Shown in pieces: positions 28,848 through 37,051 of a stretch of 64,000 nt of DNA (position 1 is the first letter of the stretch; the number at the start of each line of letters is the position of its first letter). The position numbers were made by a program, and so were the translations under genes. The stretch covers positions 62,001 to 126,000 of the forward strand of contig NZ_CP117412.1 of the NCBI RefSeq assembly GCF_028607085.1. Direction: 5' to 3'. Below the pieces are notes generated by a model that had not been told where the DNA came from, did not search any database, and was given only the letters and a program-made list of their open reading frames with translations. This DNA comes from Sphingomonas naphthae (GTDB lineage Bacteria > Pseudomonadota > Alphaproteobacteria > Sphingomonadales > Sphingomonadaceae).

Positions 28848-29710
28848 CCCCGATGCCGCTGCATCCAGGTGACGGATATGACAGAGGGTCGGGCGCAGAA
28901 ACAGGTATCGCGCAGCCAGTCGAGTTCGGCGTGTTCGTTTACGGCGGGGAGCTCGGTCCACCACGTGCGTTTTTCGGCATGCCAGCGATATCCCCTGGCT
29001 TTCAAGGCGTCTTTGGCATCATACGGGGCATTGGTCGCCTCGATCCGAACGCTGGCCTGCTCAGCTTGGCGGATGAGCTTCGCCAAAGCCGTTTCGCCGT
29101 CTGGCATGACGCGACCGAGCAGATTGATCGTCGCCCAGACGTCGACCGCAGCCCGGTGCCCCTGATGGAACAAGCCCTGCTGCATGAGGAGGTGGCCAAG
29201 CTTGCGGCCGTCAAAGCCGAGATCCGGCCAGGGCACCTCGTTGCACGAGCAGGCCCAGGCATGACCGGCCACGTCGGGCAGACGCCGCTCGACGCGGGGA
29301 GCATCGAATGCGGCATTGTGGGCGATCGCGAGGGTGGTGCTGGCGATCAGGCTCGTTGCTGCGTCGGCATCGATACGCCTGCCGGCGACATCGGCATCGG
29401 TGATGCCGGTCAGCCGGGTAATCTCGGCGGGGATCGGCATCCCCGGATCCTCGAACCATTGGCGGGGCTGGCCGACCCGGATAATCACTCCGCGCTCGTC
29501 AAATGCGATGCGCTGCATCGCCAGGTCGATGATCGGGTGATCCGCCTCGAGGCCCATCGTCTCGACGTCGATCACGACGGCGGTGCGTACGAGGCCCTGT
29601 GGCTGGGCGACGGGATAGCATTCCGGGCGTGGCAGGGCGCGCAGCACCCGGTAGTCAGGATGCTCGTCGAGTAAGGCCGCGGCTTGCTCGGGCGGGGATA
29701 GGGCAGCCAT
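28844..29710 (-). CDS. DEDDh 3'-5' exonuclease (DnaQ/RNase T-like)
   Basis: It is 288 residues. The exonuclease core is about 43-215: VIDVETMGL (Asp-x-Glu), ITRLTGITDADV, AHNAAFDAPRVERR (Asp) and HRAAVDVWATI (His plus Asp), so all DEDDh residues are present. A 40-residue N-terminal extension and a C-terminal segment containing YRWHAEKRTWWTEL (about 245-258) distinguish it from the chromosomal DNA polymerase III epsilon subunit. It resembles accessory-element exonucleases that may trim nucleic acid. It precedes and overlaps the 77-residue gene. Confidence 0.88.
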   Translation of the reverse strand: MAALSPPEQAAALLDEHPDYRVLRALPRPECYPVAQPQGLVRTAVVIDVETMGLEADHPIIDLAMQRIAFDERGVIIRVGQPRQWFEDPGMPIPAEITRLTGITDADVAGRRIDADAATSLIASTTLAIAHNAAFDAPRVERRLPDVAGHAWACSCNEVPWPDLGFDGRKLGHLLMQQGLFHQGHRAAVDVWATINLLGRVMPDGETALAKLIRQAEQASVRIEATNAPYDAKDALKARGYRWHAEKRTWWTELPAVNEHAELDWLRDTCFCARPSVISVTWMQRHRG

Positions 29711-29782
29711 CGGTTATCAGCCTGTCGAATGGGGCGACGCCCCTGCCCCAAGCGTCGGGCAGCGGCGTCGCTTCCGATCCGA

Positions 29783-30058
29783 TCAGCCGTTTAGCGCATC
29801 TTTGACTGCCTTGGCGGGCACGAAGGTCAGCTTGCGCGATGCCGCGATCTGGATGGTCTCGCCAGTCGCGGGGTTGCGACCCTCGCGAGCCGGGCTATCC
29901 TTGACCTTGAACTTGCCAAAGCCAGCGAGCGAGACTTCTTCGCCTTTCCCGGCCGCAGCCACAATCGCAGCCATCAGGGCATCGACCGCTTTGCGCGCAT
30001 CGGCCTTGCTCAGGGCGTGATCGGCGACCAAGGTCTCGGCAAGCTCGGCGTTGTTCAT
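29783..30058 (-). CDS. HU-family DNA-binding protein
   Basis: It is 91 residues from the ATG at 30058. The signature GFGKFKVKDSPAREGRNPATG, which forms the DNA-binding arm with the intercalating Pro, is intact, and the N-terminal helices are typical (MNNAELAETLVADHALS). It bends and compacts DNA. In this accessory block it is likely an extra HU copy serving the mobile replicon. Confidence 0.93.
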   Translation of the reverse strand: MNNAELAETLVADHALSKADARKAVDALMAAIVAAAGKGEEVSLAGFGKFKVKDSPAREGRNPATGETIQIAASRKLTFVPAKAVKDALNG

Positions 30059-30255
30059 GACAATCATCTCCAAAAGAGGGAGCCCCTTACCGGGCTGAAC
30101 GTGCGACGATCAATCGTCTTGCGCATCACGCTGGAACCCGTCGCTCGCAGGACCCGGCTCGCGAATTCGTGCGGCTCTAGCTTGGCTTGACGGGCTTTGC
30201 GCCATAGAGCTTGGAACCAGTTATCGCTCCCGCTCCATCATAAGCCTCTTCGCCC
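30059..30255. other. Divergent region HU-rpsU
   Basis: About 200 bases between divergent HU and S21 starts. It should hold both promoters; no clear operator or RNA structure was recognised. Confidence 0.3.
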
Positions 30256-30456
30256 ATGCAGATCATCGTCCGCGAGAACAATGTCGATCAAGCGCTGCGT
30301 GCGCTCAAGAAGAAGCTGCAGCGTGAAGGCGTCTACCGCGAGATGAAGCTGCGCCAGCATTATGAGAAGCCGTCCGAGCAGCGCGCCCGGGAGCGGGCTG
30401 CCGCGATCAACCGCGCTCGCAAGGCGGACCGCAAGCGTGCCGAACGGGATCGCTGA
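30256..30456 (+). CDS. rpsU: Ribosomal protein bS21
   Basis: It is 66 residues, typical S21 length. The N-terminal [20 protein letters not shown] and the basic C-terminal tail ([21 protein letters not shown]) match bS21. S21 sits next to the anti-Shine-Dalgarno region of 16S rRNA and affects initiation. Position beside HU, MucR and an exonuclease in IS-flanked DNA suggests an accessory second copy rather than the housekeeping gene; that is an inference. Confidence 0.93.
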   Translation: MQIIVRENNVDQALRALKKKLQREGVYREMKLRQHYEKPSEQRARERAAAINRARKADRKRAERDR

Positions 30457-30499
30457 TCATCCGGCCGCACATCGGAGTGACCATGCCAGAAGGTGAGCG

Positions 30500-30697
30500 A
30501 TGCTGAAGACCCGAATGCGCCGACTGGTGGCACAGAACGACGATGCAGCCGCACGCCTCCGCAAAATCGCGCTGTCGATCACGAACCTGATCGACGAGGA
30601 TCTTCTAGACCTGGCGGACATCTTCAAAGCGTCACCTGCCAGCCCCTTGGGTGAAATGGCTCGCAGCGAGATGGCCAAGCGTAATATCAAGCTGTAA
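30500..30697 (+). CDS. Small hypothetical protein
   Basis: It is 65 residues with ATG 30500 and GGTGAG eight bases upstream. It is helical and charged (MRRLVAQNDDAAARLRKIALS, then LIDEDLLDLADIFKASP). It follows rpsU by 43 bases on the same strand. No family recognised; composition and ribosome site support a real gene. Confidence 0.6.
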   Translation: MLKTRMRRLVAQNDDAAARLRKIALSITNLIDEDLLDLADIFKASPASPLGEMARSEMAKRNIKL

Positions 30698-30789
30698 TCC
30701 ATCGGGTACGACAGGCGACGACCCCGCACACGAGGGGCGCTGCATATGACGTATCCGGGACATCTACCTGCAAGCGTGAGTGACATACA

Positions 30790-31233
30790 TTGAACGATGA
30801 AACCAATCCCGTCGAACTCGCTGTCGAACTGACCATCGCGTGGCTGGGCAATCCTAACACTCGCGCGGCAAGCGCGGACATCCCCCTCTTCCTTCAGTCG
30901 ATGCATGCCGCGGTGACCAGGCTCGCCGCTCCCGCGGTGGATGACGCAGCGCCAGCCAGCGGGCAGGATTATACGCCGGCGGTCACCGCCCGGAAGTCGC
31001 TTTCCTCGCGCGAGCACATCATTTCGATGATCGATGGTAAGCCGTACCGGACGCTGCGCCGCCATCTCTCGACGCACGGCCTGACCCCAGACGAATACCG
31101 CCAGCGTTATAGCCTGCGTGCCGATTACCCGATGGTAGCGCCGGCCTATAGCGAAAGCCGCAGCGCCATGGCCAAGACCATCGGCCTGGGGCGCAAGCCC
31201 GGTGAGAGAAAGCATAAAGCCGACGGCGAATGA
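30790..31233 (+). CDS. MucR/Ros-family transcriptional regulator
   Basis: It is 147 residues from a TTG at 30790. MucR features are present: an N-terminal VELAVELTIAWLGNP oligomerisation segment and a C-terminal domain with ISMIDGKPYRTLRRHLS, HGLTPDEYRQRY and DYPMVAPAYSESRS-type ending. In classic Ros the zinc finger uses Cys-Cys-His-His. Here the usual C-x-x-C before GKPYRTL is replaced (HIISMIDGK), as in zinc-free MucR paralogues. MucR acts as an H-NS-like global repressor in Alphaproteobacteria. Confidence 0.88.
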   Translation: MNDETNPVELAVELTIAWLGNPNTRAASADIPLFLQSMHAAVTRLAAPAVDDAAPASGQDYTPAVTARKSLSSREHIISMIDGKPYRTLRRHLSTHGLTPDEYRQRYSLRADYPMVAPAYSESRSAMAKTIGLGRKPGERKHKADGE

Positions 31234-31498
31234 TCGCATGGATGCGCAGCGGTCGGGCAAACCGCTGTGGACACCGTCACCCCTGGCAATGCTCATCCCC
31301 GCCCCGCGCAAGGCCGATGATGCGGCGATAGCGGGCCAATCGGCTTGGTGTCGGGACTCGTTGATCGCCACCATGAATGTACGCCTGTTTCCCCGCGCCT
31401 GAACCTATCCAGCTTGGCCACAACCGTTCGTCGCACGAGCGATTCATATCGACTCATAGGATTTGGCGGCAGGTGGGTGATGCGGCAGCCTCGAAACC
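31234..31498. other. Gap between MucR and the zinc-ribbon protein
   Basis: About 265 bases. An ATG at 31238 opens 54 codons to 31402 with low protein-like character and no good ribosome site. I do not call it a gene. Nothing else is recognised. Confidence 0.3.
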
Positions 31499-31939
31499 AT
31501 GGAACAGCAGATCATTCATGCCTGCGGCCACCAGCAGGCTCATGTGCTTTACGGCTTCGACTCTCAAGTTGCGCGCAAGGCACGCTGGTTGCGGACAACC
31601 AAATGCCGCGCCTGTTTCCTCGCAGACAAGAAAGCCGAACAGATCGAGGCTACGGCACGTGACACCGCGACGGTAGCGCATCTCATCCTGCCGCCTCTGA
31701 CCGGCAGCGAGCGGCAGGTGGCTTGGGCAGAAACTATCCGCATCAAGCGCTTGGCCGCACTGACGGTAAGTCCTCACACAAGCATCGACGCCGACTGCAA
31801 CCTTTGCCTGCGCATCTACGACGCCAAGTGGTGGATCGATCATCGGGACCTGGCGAACGAAGATCTTCTGGATCAGGCAACCAGGCACCTGCAAATTGCT
31901 GCCATGCCAGCTAATGGGCAGCAGTCCGCTGCGGCATAA
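31499..31939 (+). CDS. Hypothetical zinc-ribbon-like protein
   Basis: It is 146 residues. The N-terminus has a CGH motif (IIHACGHQQAHVLYGF) followed 25 residues later by a CRAC pair, which could form a zinc site; a later CNLC pair lies near 100. I know similar plasmid-type proteins with an ACGH start but no function for them. It is on the same strand as rpsU and mucR. Confidence 0.65.
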   Translation: MEQQIIHACGHQQAHVLYGFDSQVARKARWLRTTKCRACFLADKKAEQIEATARDTATVAHLILPPLTGSERQVAWAETIRIKRLAALTVSPHTSIDADCNLCLRIYDAKWWIDHRDLANEDLLDQATRHLQIAAMPANGQQSAAA

Positions 31940-32441
31940 TCAGGCTCCCGGCAGATTCCTACTCGATAGCACGAAATTGCCGGAATGCTGCCTGAGATCT
32001 AGCGCAGTACGCCGTTCAACTCAGACCCGAAAGTAAAGCAGCCGTGGATCATCGAGCATACTGGCCGGTGTCGGGGTGATCCAATCGGCACCAAGTTCGG
32101 GATAGGGGCCGTGGAACAAGTCGCCCAGCGCCCGACGGAAATGCGCGTTCATCCAACGGCGTCGGCGATGCTCAGGCGCATCATGAATCATGTGGCATCG
32201 TTGGCAAAGGGCAGCCAGCTTCTCGAAGCGACTGTCGCTTGGATCGTGATGGAGATGCGCGCACGCCAGAACCACCGAGGTCCACCTGCCCACGTGGAGG
32301 ATATCATTGGTCGGACGACGAACCCGCCTGCCCTGCCCGTTCCGCCAATAGCCACGTTCCGCGTCCCACCACCGTCCGTCGCCCATGTGAAAGACGCGCT
32401 TCAGATGTCTCCGACCACAATGCTCGCAGCAGCCTTTGGCA

Positions 32442-32449
32442 CGGACAAA
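32442..32449. repeat. Left 8-bp target-site duplication of IS256 element
   Basis: CGGACAAA at 32442-32449 is repeated exactly at 33873-33880 on the other side of the element. Eight bases is the usual IS256-family duplication, which fixes the element ends. Confidence 0.92.
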
Positions 32450-33872
32450 GCTAGCGTCCACGGTCGTGGTGTAATTTCCCGGTGTAGATGACGGTGTATG
32501 CCGGGGTGGGGCCGAGGCCCCACCCCGGCGTCGGCGTCTCGGTGGCCACCGGGCTCATCGGTTAAGGTGGAAGTGTCGAGCTTCACCAACCCGAGGAGTA
32601 GTTCCCGATGACCGACGACAGACTACCGCTTGCCGAGCTGATGGCGAAGACCGGAGACGGCGATTTCCTGCGCAGTGTCGCTGAGAGCGTGCTGCAGATC
32701 ATCATGGAGGCCGACGTCGACGGCCTGATCGGTGCCGGCCGGCACGAGCGGTCCGGCGAGCGCAGCACGTGGCGCAATGGCTACCGTGACCGCAGCCTGG
32801 ACACCCGGCTGGGCACGCTCAACCTGAAGATCCCCAAGCTGCGCACCGGCGCCTACTTCCCAGGGTTCCTGGAGCCGAGGAAGACGGTCGAGAAGGCGCT
32901 GGTCAGCGTCATCCAAGAGGCCTGGATCGCCGGCGTCAGCACCCGCCGTGTCGACGATCTGGTGCAGGCGATGGGGATGAGCGGAATCTCCAAGTCCAGC
33001 GTGTCGAAGCTGTGCAAGGACATCGACGAGCGCGTGAACGCGTTCCTGAAGCGTCCGCTAGCCGGCGAGTGGCCGTACCTTTGGCTGGACGCCACCTACC
33101 TCAAGGTCCGCGAGGGCGGCCGCATCGTCAGTGTCGCGGCGATAATCGCTGTCGCCGTCACCACCGAGGGCAAGCGCGAGATCGTCGGCCTGCACATCGG
33201 CCCGAGCGAGGCCGAGCCGTTCTGGTCGACCTTCCTGCGCGACCTGGTGCGCCGCGGCCTGAAAGGCGTGAAGCTCGTCATCAGCGACGCGCACGAGGGG
33301 CTCAAAGCCGCCATCACCCGCGTCGTCGGCGCCACCTGGCAGCGCTGCCGCGTCCACTTCATGAGGAACGCGCTGGCGCACGTGCCCAAGGGCCAGAACA
33401 CCGTCGTCGCCGCCGCGATCCGGCAGGTCTTCCTCCAGCCCGACCATGCCGCCGCCACCCAGACCTGGCGCCACGTCGCCGACCAGTTGCGCGGCCGGTG
33501 GCCCAAGCTCGGCGCCTGCATGGACAACGCCGAGCACGACGTGCTCGCCTACATGACCTTCCCCGAACAGCACCGGGTGAAGCTGCACTCGACGAACCCA
33601 TTGGAGCGGCTGAACAAGGAGGTGAAGCGACGCGCTGACGTGGTGGGCATCTTCCCCAACGAGGACAGCATCACCCGCCTTATCGGCGCCGTGCTCCTCG
33701 AGCAGAACGACGAGTACCAGCTCCAGAACCGCTACATGCAGATCGAGGGCATGGTCGCTCTCGCCACACCACAGATCGAGGAGGTGACGCCGCTACAAAT
33801 TACACCCAAGGCCGCCTAACCGATGCGGCCCGGTGCCACACCTCAAATTACACCACGTTGACGGACACGACC
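32450..33872 (+). mobile_element. IS256-family insertion sequence
   Basis: 1423 bases bounded by the 8-base duplication CGGACAAA. The imperfect terminal repeats share GTCC and CGTGGTGTAATTT over 28 positions. It carries one transposase gene, and intact ends and an intact ORF suggest it could still move. It sits in an HNH-like gene. Confidence 0.92.
32608..33819 (+). CDS. IS256-family transposase
   Basis: It is 403 residues, mutator-type DDE transposase. The first Asp lies in LWLDATYLKVREGG, the second in LVISDAHEGLKAAI with the C/H signature WQRCRVHFMRN following, and the Glu in NPLERLNKEVKRR. Full length for the family. The ribosome site GAGGAG precedes ATG 32608. Confidence 0.96.
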   Translation: MTDDRLPLAELMAKTGDGDFLRSVAESVLQIIMEADVDGLIGAGRHERSGERSTWRNGYRDRSLDTRLGTLNLKIPKLRTGAYFPGFLEPRKTVEKALVSVIQEAWIAGVSTRRVDDLVQAMGMSGISKSSVSKLCKDIDERVNAFLKRPLAGEWPYLWLDATYLKVREGGRIVSVAAIIAVAVTTEGKREIVGLHIGPSEAEPFWSTFLRDLVRRGLKGVKLVISDAHEGLKAAITRVVGATWQRCRVHFMRNALAHVPKGQNTVVAAAIRQVFLQPDHAAATQTWRHVADQLRGRWPKLGACMDNAEHDVLAYMTFPEQHRVKLHSTNPLERLNKEVKRRADVVGIFPNEDSITRLIGAVLLEQNDEYQLQNRYMQIEGMVALATPQIEEVTPLQITPKAA

Positions 33873-33880
33873 CGGACAAA
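33873..33880. repeat. Right 8-bp target-site duplication of IS256 element
   Basis: CGGACAAA, identical to 32442-32449. Joining one copy restores the HNH-like reading frame, which is independent proof of the insertion point. Confidence 0.92.
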
Positions 33881-33932
33881 CCGAACGAAGTTGGAAATAT
33901 GCCGCCAATCGATCGGGTAGAGGAAAACATGC

Positions 33933-34553
33933 TCAGGACGGATCGGCATCGGTAGCCGGACTATGCAGTAGAGCGGATTCCGATGGCAAGGCATCGTTTG
34001 GTCCGAGAGACGCCGCAGGCAGAAAACGGTAGACCGTCCCTCGCGAAATCCCCAGTTCACGGGCAATATGTGCAGGGCGCATGCCCTCTGCCGCGCGCCG
34101 GCGCACCGCCTCCGGGTCGATACGCGTTTTACCGCCTTTATAGACGCCTCGCGCCTTGGCAGCCGCGATCCCCTCCGCCTGCCGTTCCTTACGCAGGTTC
34201 GTCTCGAACTCTGCAAAGACGCCAAGCATATCTAGGAACGCTTTACCGGCGGCAGTGCGGGTATCAATCGGCTGCTCTGTCGCCTTCAGGGCTACCCCCC
34301 TGCCCTTCAACTCGTGCACGATGTCCTGAAGGTCCTTCATCGATCGTGCGAGACGGTCGATCCGCGTTACGACCAGGGTGTCGCCTTCGCGCAGGAAATC
34401 GAGGAGGACTTGTAACTCGGTTCGAGCCTCTCGGCCGGCGCCGGACTTTTTTTCCGATCGGATCGTCTGACATCCCGCGGCTCGCAAGGCGGCCTCCTGG
34501 ATCCCGAGATCCTGATCCGTTGTAGAAACGCGGGCATATCCGAAAAGCGCCAT
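33933..34553 (-). CDS. Serine recombinase (Tn3 resolvase type)
   Basis: It is 206 residues. The catalytic Ser is in GYARVSTTDQDL, with conserved Arg residues in VVTRIDRLARS. The long E-helix (FAEFETNLRKERQAEGIAAA) leads to a C-terminal Hin-like helix-turn-helix (IARELGISRGTVYRFL). It resolves cointegrates or inverts DNA. Upstream lie the palindrome CTGTTCGAACAG (34566-34577) and an 11-base near-perfect hairpin (34626-34650), possible res sub-sites. It may belong to the damaged Tn3 element seen at 40.7-41.0 kb. Confidence 0.93.
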   Translation of the reverse strand: MALFGYARVSTTDQDLGIQEAALRAAGCQTIRSEKKSGAGREARTELQVLLDFLREGDTLVVTRIDRLARSMKDLQDIVHELKGRGVALKATEQPIDTRTAAGKAFLDMLGVFAEFETNLRKERQAEGIAAAKARGVYKGGKTRIDPEAVRRRAAEGMRPAHIARELGISRGTVYRFLPAASLGPNDALPSESALLHSPATDADPS

Positions 34554-34565
34554 CGAACCCTCATT

Positions 34566-34650
34566 CTGTTCGAACAGCTTCTAGACCCACCAGTGCGCCT
34601 GTTCAATATCCCTGCAAACCACCCTGATGAGACGCTACCAGCGTTTCATC
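34566..34650. promoter_or_regulatory. Palindrome and hairpin upstream of the recombinase, possible res site
   Basis: CTGTTCGAACAG (34566-34577) is a perfect 12-base palindrome 12 bases upstream of the recombinase start. GATGAGACGCT and AGCGTTTCATC (34626-34636, 34640-34650) pair with one mismatch. Both are placed where resolvase crossover sites normally lie. The 233-base gap also contains the promoter of the toxin-antitoxin pair. Confidence 0.35.
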
Positions 34651-34786
34651 CCGGCTGTACGATACGGGTGTACCCACATTGACATATGCACGATGACACC
34701 CCGGAAGTAGCTTCCCACAGCCTAGTTGTGTCACGTTCTTTCTTCTGGCATGTTCTAGATCGATACCAAATGGAAGGAGTGCGAAG

Positions 34787-35077
34787 GTGGCATCACAATC
34801 CATAGATATCAACGTTGCTGGTAATGGCCGCATGGTTCTTCCGGCATCGGTACGAAAGGCGATGGGTCTGCATGGCGATACGAAGATCATCCTAACTGTC
34901 GAGGATGATCAGGTGCGCCTGTCCCCTATTGGTCATGGCGTATCACGCGCGCAGGCACTCTATCGAGCACATGCCAATCATGCTCGCACGACCGACGACT
35001 TCCTGGAAGATCGGAAGGCGGAAGCCGCCGCTGATCACGGTGAGGACACGTCCGCTGCATCGGATCGAGACGCATAA
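34787..35077 (+). CDS. AbrB/MazE-type antitoxin
   Basis: It is 96 residues with a GTG start at 34787 and AAGGAG upstream. A swapped-hairpin AbrB fold is indicated by INVAGNGRMVLPASVRKAMGL, then VRLSPI. The C-terminal acidic tail (DDFLEDRKAEAA) should wrap the toxin. Its stop overlaps the toxin start (TAATG). Antitoxins of this type repress their own operon. Confidence 0.88.
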   Translation: MASQSIDINVAGNGRMVLPASVRKAMGLHGDTKIILTVEDDQVRLSPIGHGVSRAQALYRAHANHARTTDDFLEDRKAEAAADHGEDTSAASDRDA

Positions 35078-35463
35078 TGGCATTCGTCGTTCTCGACGCA
35101 TCCGCAGTGTTGGCGTTGGTCCGAGATGAACCCGGTGCCGACAAGGTCGCCCCCCACATCGGGCGCGCAGCGATATCGGCGGTCAACCTCCAGGAGGTGA
35201 TTAAGGAGCTGCTGCTCAGTGGCCTCGACGAGCCGACCACCCGCGAATTGCTCGACGAGCTTCGACTAGACGTTCGCGCCCACGATACCGAAGCGGCCTA
35301 TGCCGCCGCGGCTCTCCATGCCCAGACGCGCCAATATGGTCGTGGACTGGGTGACCGATCATGTCTCGCGCTCGCTGTGCAGCTTGGGGTCCCTGCCCTC
35401 ACTGCCGATCGTGAGTGGAAAAAGGTGAAGGTGAAAAACCTGAAGCTTGAACATATCCGGTAA
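35077..35463 (+). CDS. PIN-domain toxin (VapC family)
   Basis: It is 128 residues. The acidic PIN residues are visible: Asp in VVLDASAVLALV, Glu in NLQEVIKELL, Asp in GLGDRSCLALA and Asp in LTADREWKK. It is probably a Mg-dependent ribonuclease that stops growth unless bound by the antitoxin. The pair is a typical stabilisation module of plasmids and islands. Confidence 0.9.
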   Translation: MAFVVLDASAVLALVRDEPGADKVAPHIGRAAISAVNLQEVIKELLLSGLDEPTTRELLDELRLDVRAHDTEAAYAAAALHAQTRQYGRGLGDRSCLALAVQLGVPALTADREWKKVKVKNLKLEHIR

Positions 35464-35530
35464 GCCAAGCTGCGACGATCTCACTGCCTAACACGGACCT
35501 CGTGCTTTCGACGACAGGAGGTTCGCTTGT

Positions 35531-35593
35531 GACGTGATGGGGTGGACGGCCCCTGCACCAGCGTAGCTGTGCGATGATGTGGTCGTTGAGCCA
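35531..35593 (+). repeat. 63-bp inverted repeat, left arm, flanking IS110
   Basis: 35531-35593 matches the complement of 36898-36960 at 62 of 63 positions. It lies directly upstream of the transposase start. IS110 elements normally have no long terminal inverted repeat, so this is unusual. Confidence 0.9.
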
Positions 35594-35612
35594 CGTCTAG
35601 GAGGGGCGATCC

Positions 35613-36632
35613 ATGCAGCAGGACATCGTGGCCGTCGGAGTCGATCTGGCGAAGAGCGTCTTCCAGGTCCACGCGATCGATGCTGGTGGCAAGGTGGTAG
35701 TCCGCAGGCAATTGCGGCACGCGGAGGTGCTGAAGTTCTTCTCCTCGCTGCCGCCGTGCCTAGTCGGTATGGAGGCATGTGCTTCGGCGCATCACTGGGG
35801 TCGCGAGCTTCTAGCGCTCGGGCACGACGTGCGGTTGATGCCGCCGGCCTATGTAAAGCCTTACGTGAAGCGCGGTAAAACCGATGCCGCCGACGCCGAA
35901 GCGATCTGCGAAGCGGTAACTCGCCCTACTATGCGGTTCGTAGCGGTGAAGAGCGTCGAGCAGCAGGCGGTACTGATGCTTCACAAGACCCGCGACCTGC
36001 TCGTCCGGCAGCGTACTGCGTTGATCAACGCCTTGCGAGCGCACCTGTCGGAGTACGGCATCGTCACCAGCAAGGGGCCCGGCGGCGTCACCGCGCTGAT
36101 GAAGCTCCTCCACGAGGAGCAGGAGAAGCTGCCAGCGCATGCGCGGTCGGCACTCCATACGATCGGCGCCCAACTTTGATCGCTCGCGAGCGAGGTCGAT
36201 CGGCTTGAGGCCCAGATCCTCGCTTGGCACCGCGCCGATGACACCAGCCGCCGGCTCGCTACGATCCCCGGCATCGGCCCGATCACGGCGTCGGCGATCG
36301 CCGCGGCTGTGCCCGACGCGTCGCTGTTCCGCTCCGGCCGCCAGTTCGCGGCATGGTTGGGGCTCACACCGCGTCCACATAGTTCGGGCGGCAAGGAGCG
36401 GCTCGGCGGCATCAGCAAGCAGGGCGACGGCTATCTCCGCAAGCTGCTGGTGGTCGGCGCGACCGCGGTGATGCGCATGGCAAGGAAGGACGCGGCTCGC
36501 CAACCGTGGGCCGCGCAGCTTCTCGAGCGCAAGCCGGTGAAGATCGCTACCGTCGGGCTTGCCAACAAGACAGCGCGCATCGCTTGGGCGGTGATGGCGC
36601 GCAACGAGGTCTACGCGGTGGCTGCCGCGTGA
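35613..36632 (+). pseudogene. IS110-family transposase with an in-frame stop
   Basis: A TGA at 36177 splits one frame: residues 1-188 hold the RuvC-like DEDD domain (VGVDLAKSVFQVHAID, then RGKTDAADAEA). The continuing frame 36180-36632 holds the C-terminal domain with ATIPGIGPITASAIA and the nucleophile region HSSGGKERLGG. The stop sits in what was probably QLRSLASEV (CGA to TGA). The active enzyme needs both parts, so this copy is likely dead unless read through. IS110 elements use a structured RNA encoded in a non-coding end. Confidence 0.88.
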
Positions 36633-37051
36633 CCGCTGTCCTCGCCGACCGCTGAGCGGTCGGCAGGATGGTGTAAGGGCAGCTGAGTGGTGATGACAGA
36701 CCGGTCAGACCGGGGATCGAACAAGCCCAGGGGAGCAGAGCGCTTCGAGCGCGATGACGTGATTAGGGATCCGATCCGTGGACTTCATCGGGGCCAGCAG
36801 CCATGCGGTGCTGCACGAACAGGCCGAACACATGGATGCACCCGACCGGTGCTCATCGCTGCACGAAAGCTCTTGCACCGGAGGGGTCGTCCACACATGG
36901 CTCAACGATCACATCATCGCACAGCTACGCTGGTGCAGGGGCCGTCCACCCCATCACGTCAAAGCGCGGCAAATACGAATAGATGGGTTGCGGTGGCAAC
37001 CTTAGCCAAGCCATGAGTCACGCCACACGTTCTGCCGGTCTCGATGCATTG
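36633..37051. other. IS110 non-coding right end, possible guide RNA region
   Basis: 420 bases without a credible gene between the transposase and the TetR gene. In IS110/IS1111 elements a bridge or seeker RNA is encoded in a non-coding end. The candidate is 36640-36890, which shows dyads such as GACCGCTGAGCGGTC (36648-36662). The right inverted-repeat arm follows at 36898-36960. The assignment is by family knowledge and position only. Confidence 0.35.
36898..36960 (-). repeat. 63-bp inverted repeat, right arm
   Basis: Complement of 35531-35593 with a single mismatch (position corresponding to 35583). It could be a true end of this element, or the left end of a second, inverted IS110 copy that is otherwise deleted. 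Confidence 0.9.

Larger units (their letters stand above)
32021..33949 (-). pseudogene. HNH-nuclease-like gene interrupted by IS256
   Basis: The N-terminal 25 codons lie at 33949-33873 (MPIRPEHVFLYPIDWRHIS, then NFVRF) and the rest at 32449-32021. Removing the IS256 element and one 8-base target copy joins them in frame to give NFVRFVRAKGCCEHCG and a 165-residue protein. It has a C-x-x-C pair and a HLHHDPSD...LCQRCHMIHD core, the small HNH-like protein common on plasmids. The interruption separates the first 25 residues; an internal GTG at 32461 could still start the remaining part. Its 5' end overlaps the recombinase stop at 33933. Confidence 0.85.

Noticed and set aside
31197-31215. Sequence CCGGTGAGAGAA inside mucR resembling the Tn3 terminal repeat at 40935-40973
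   Set aside because: Only 12 bases match, and they encode conserved MucR C-terminal residues, so chance is the better explanation. I do not call it the missing left end.
31238-31402. 54-codon ORF after mucR
   Set aside because: No good ribosome site, biased composition and no recognisable family.
34566-34577. CTGTTCGAACAG as a LexA box
   Set aside because: The alphaproteobacterial LexA site is GTTC-N7-GTTC, which this does not match. Location before a resolvase favours a res sub-site.
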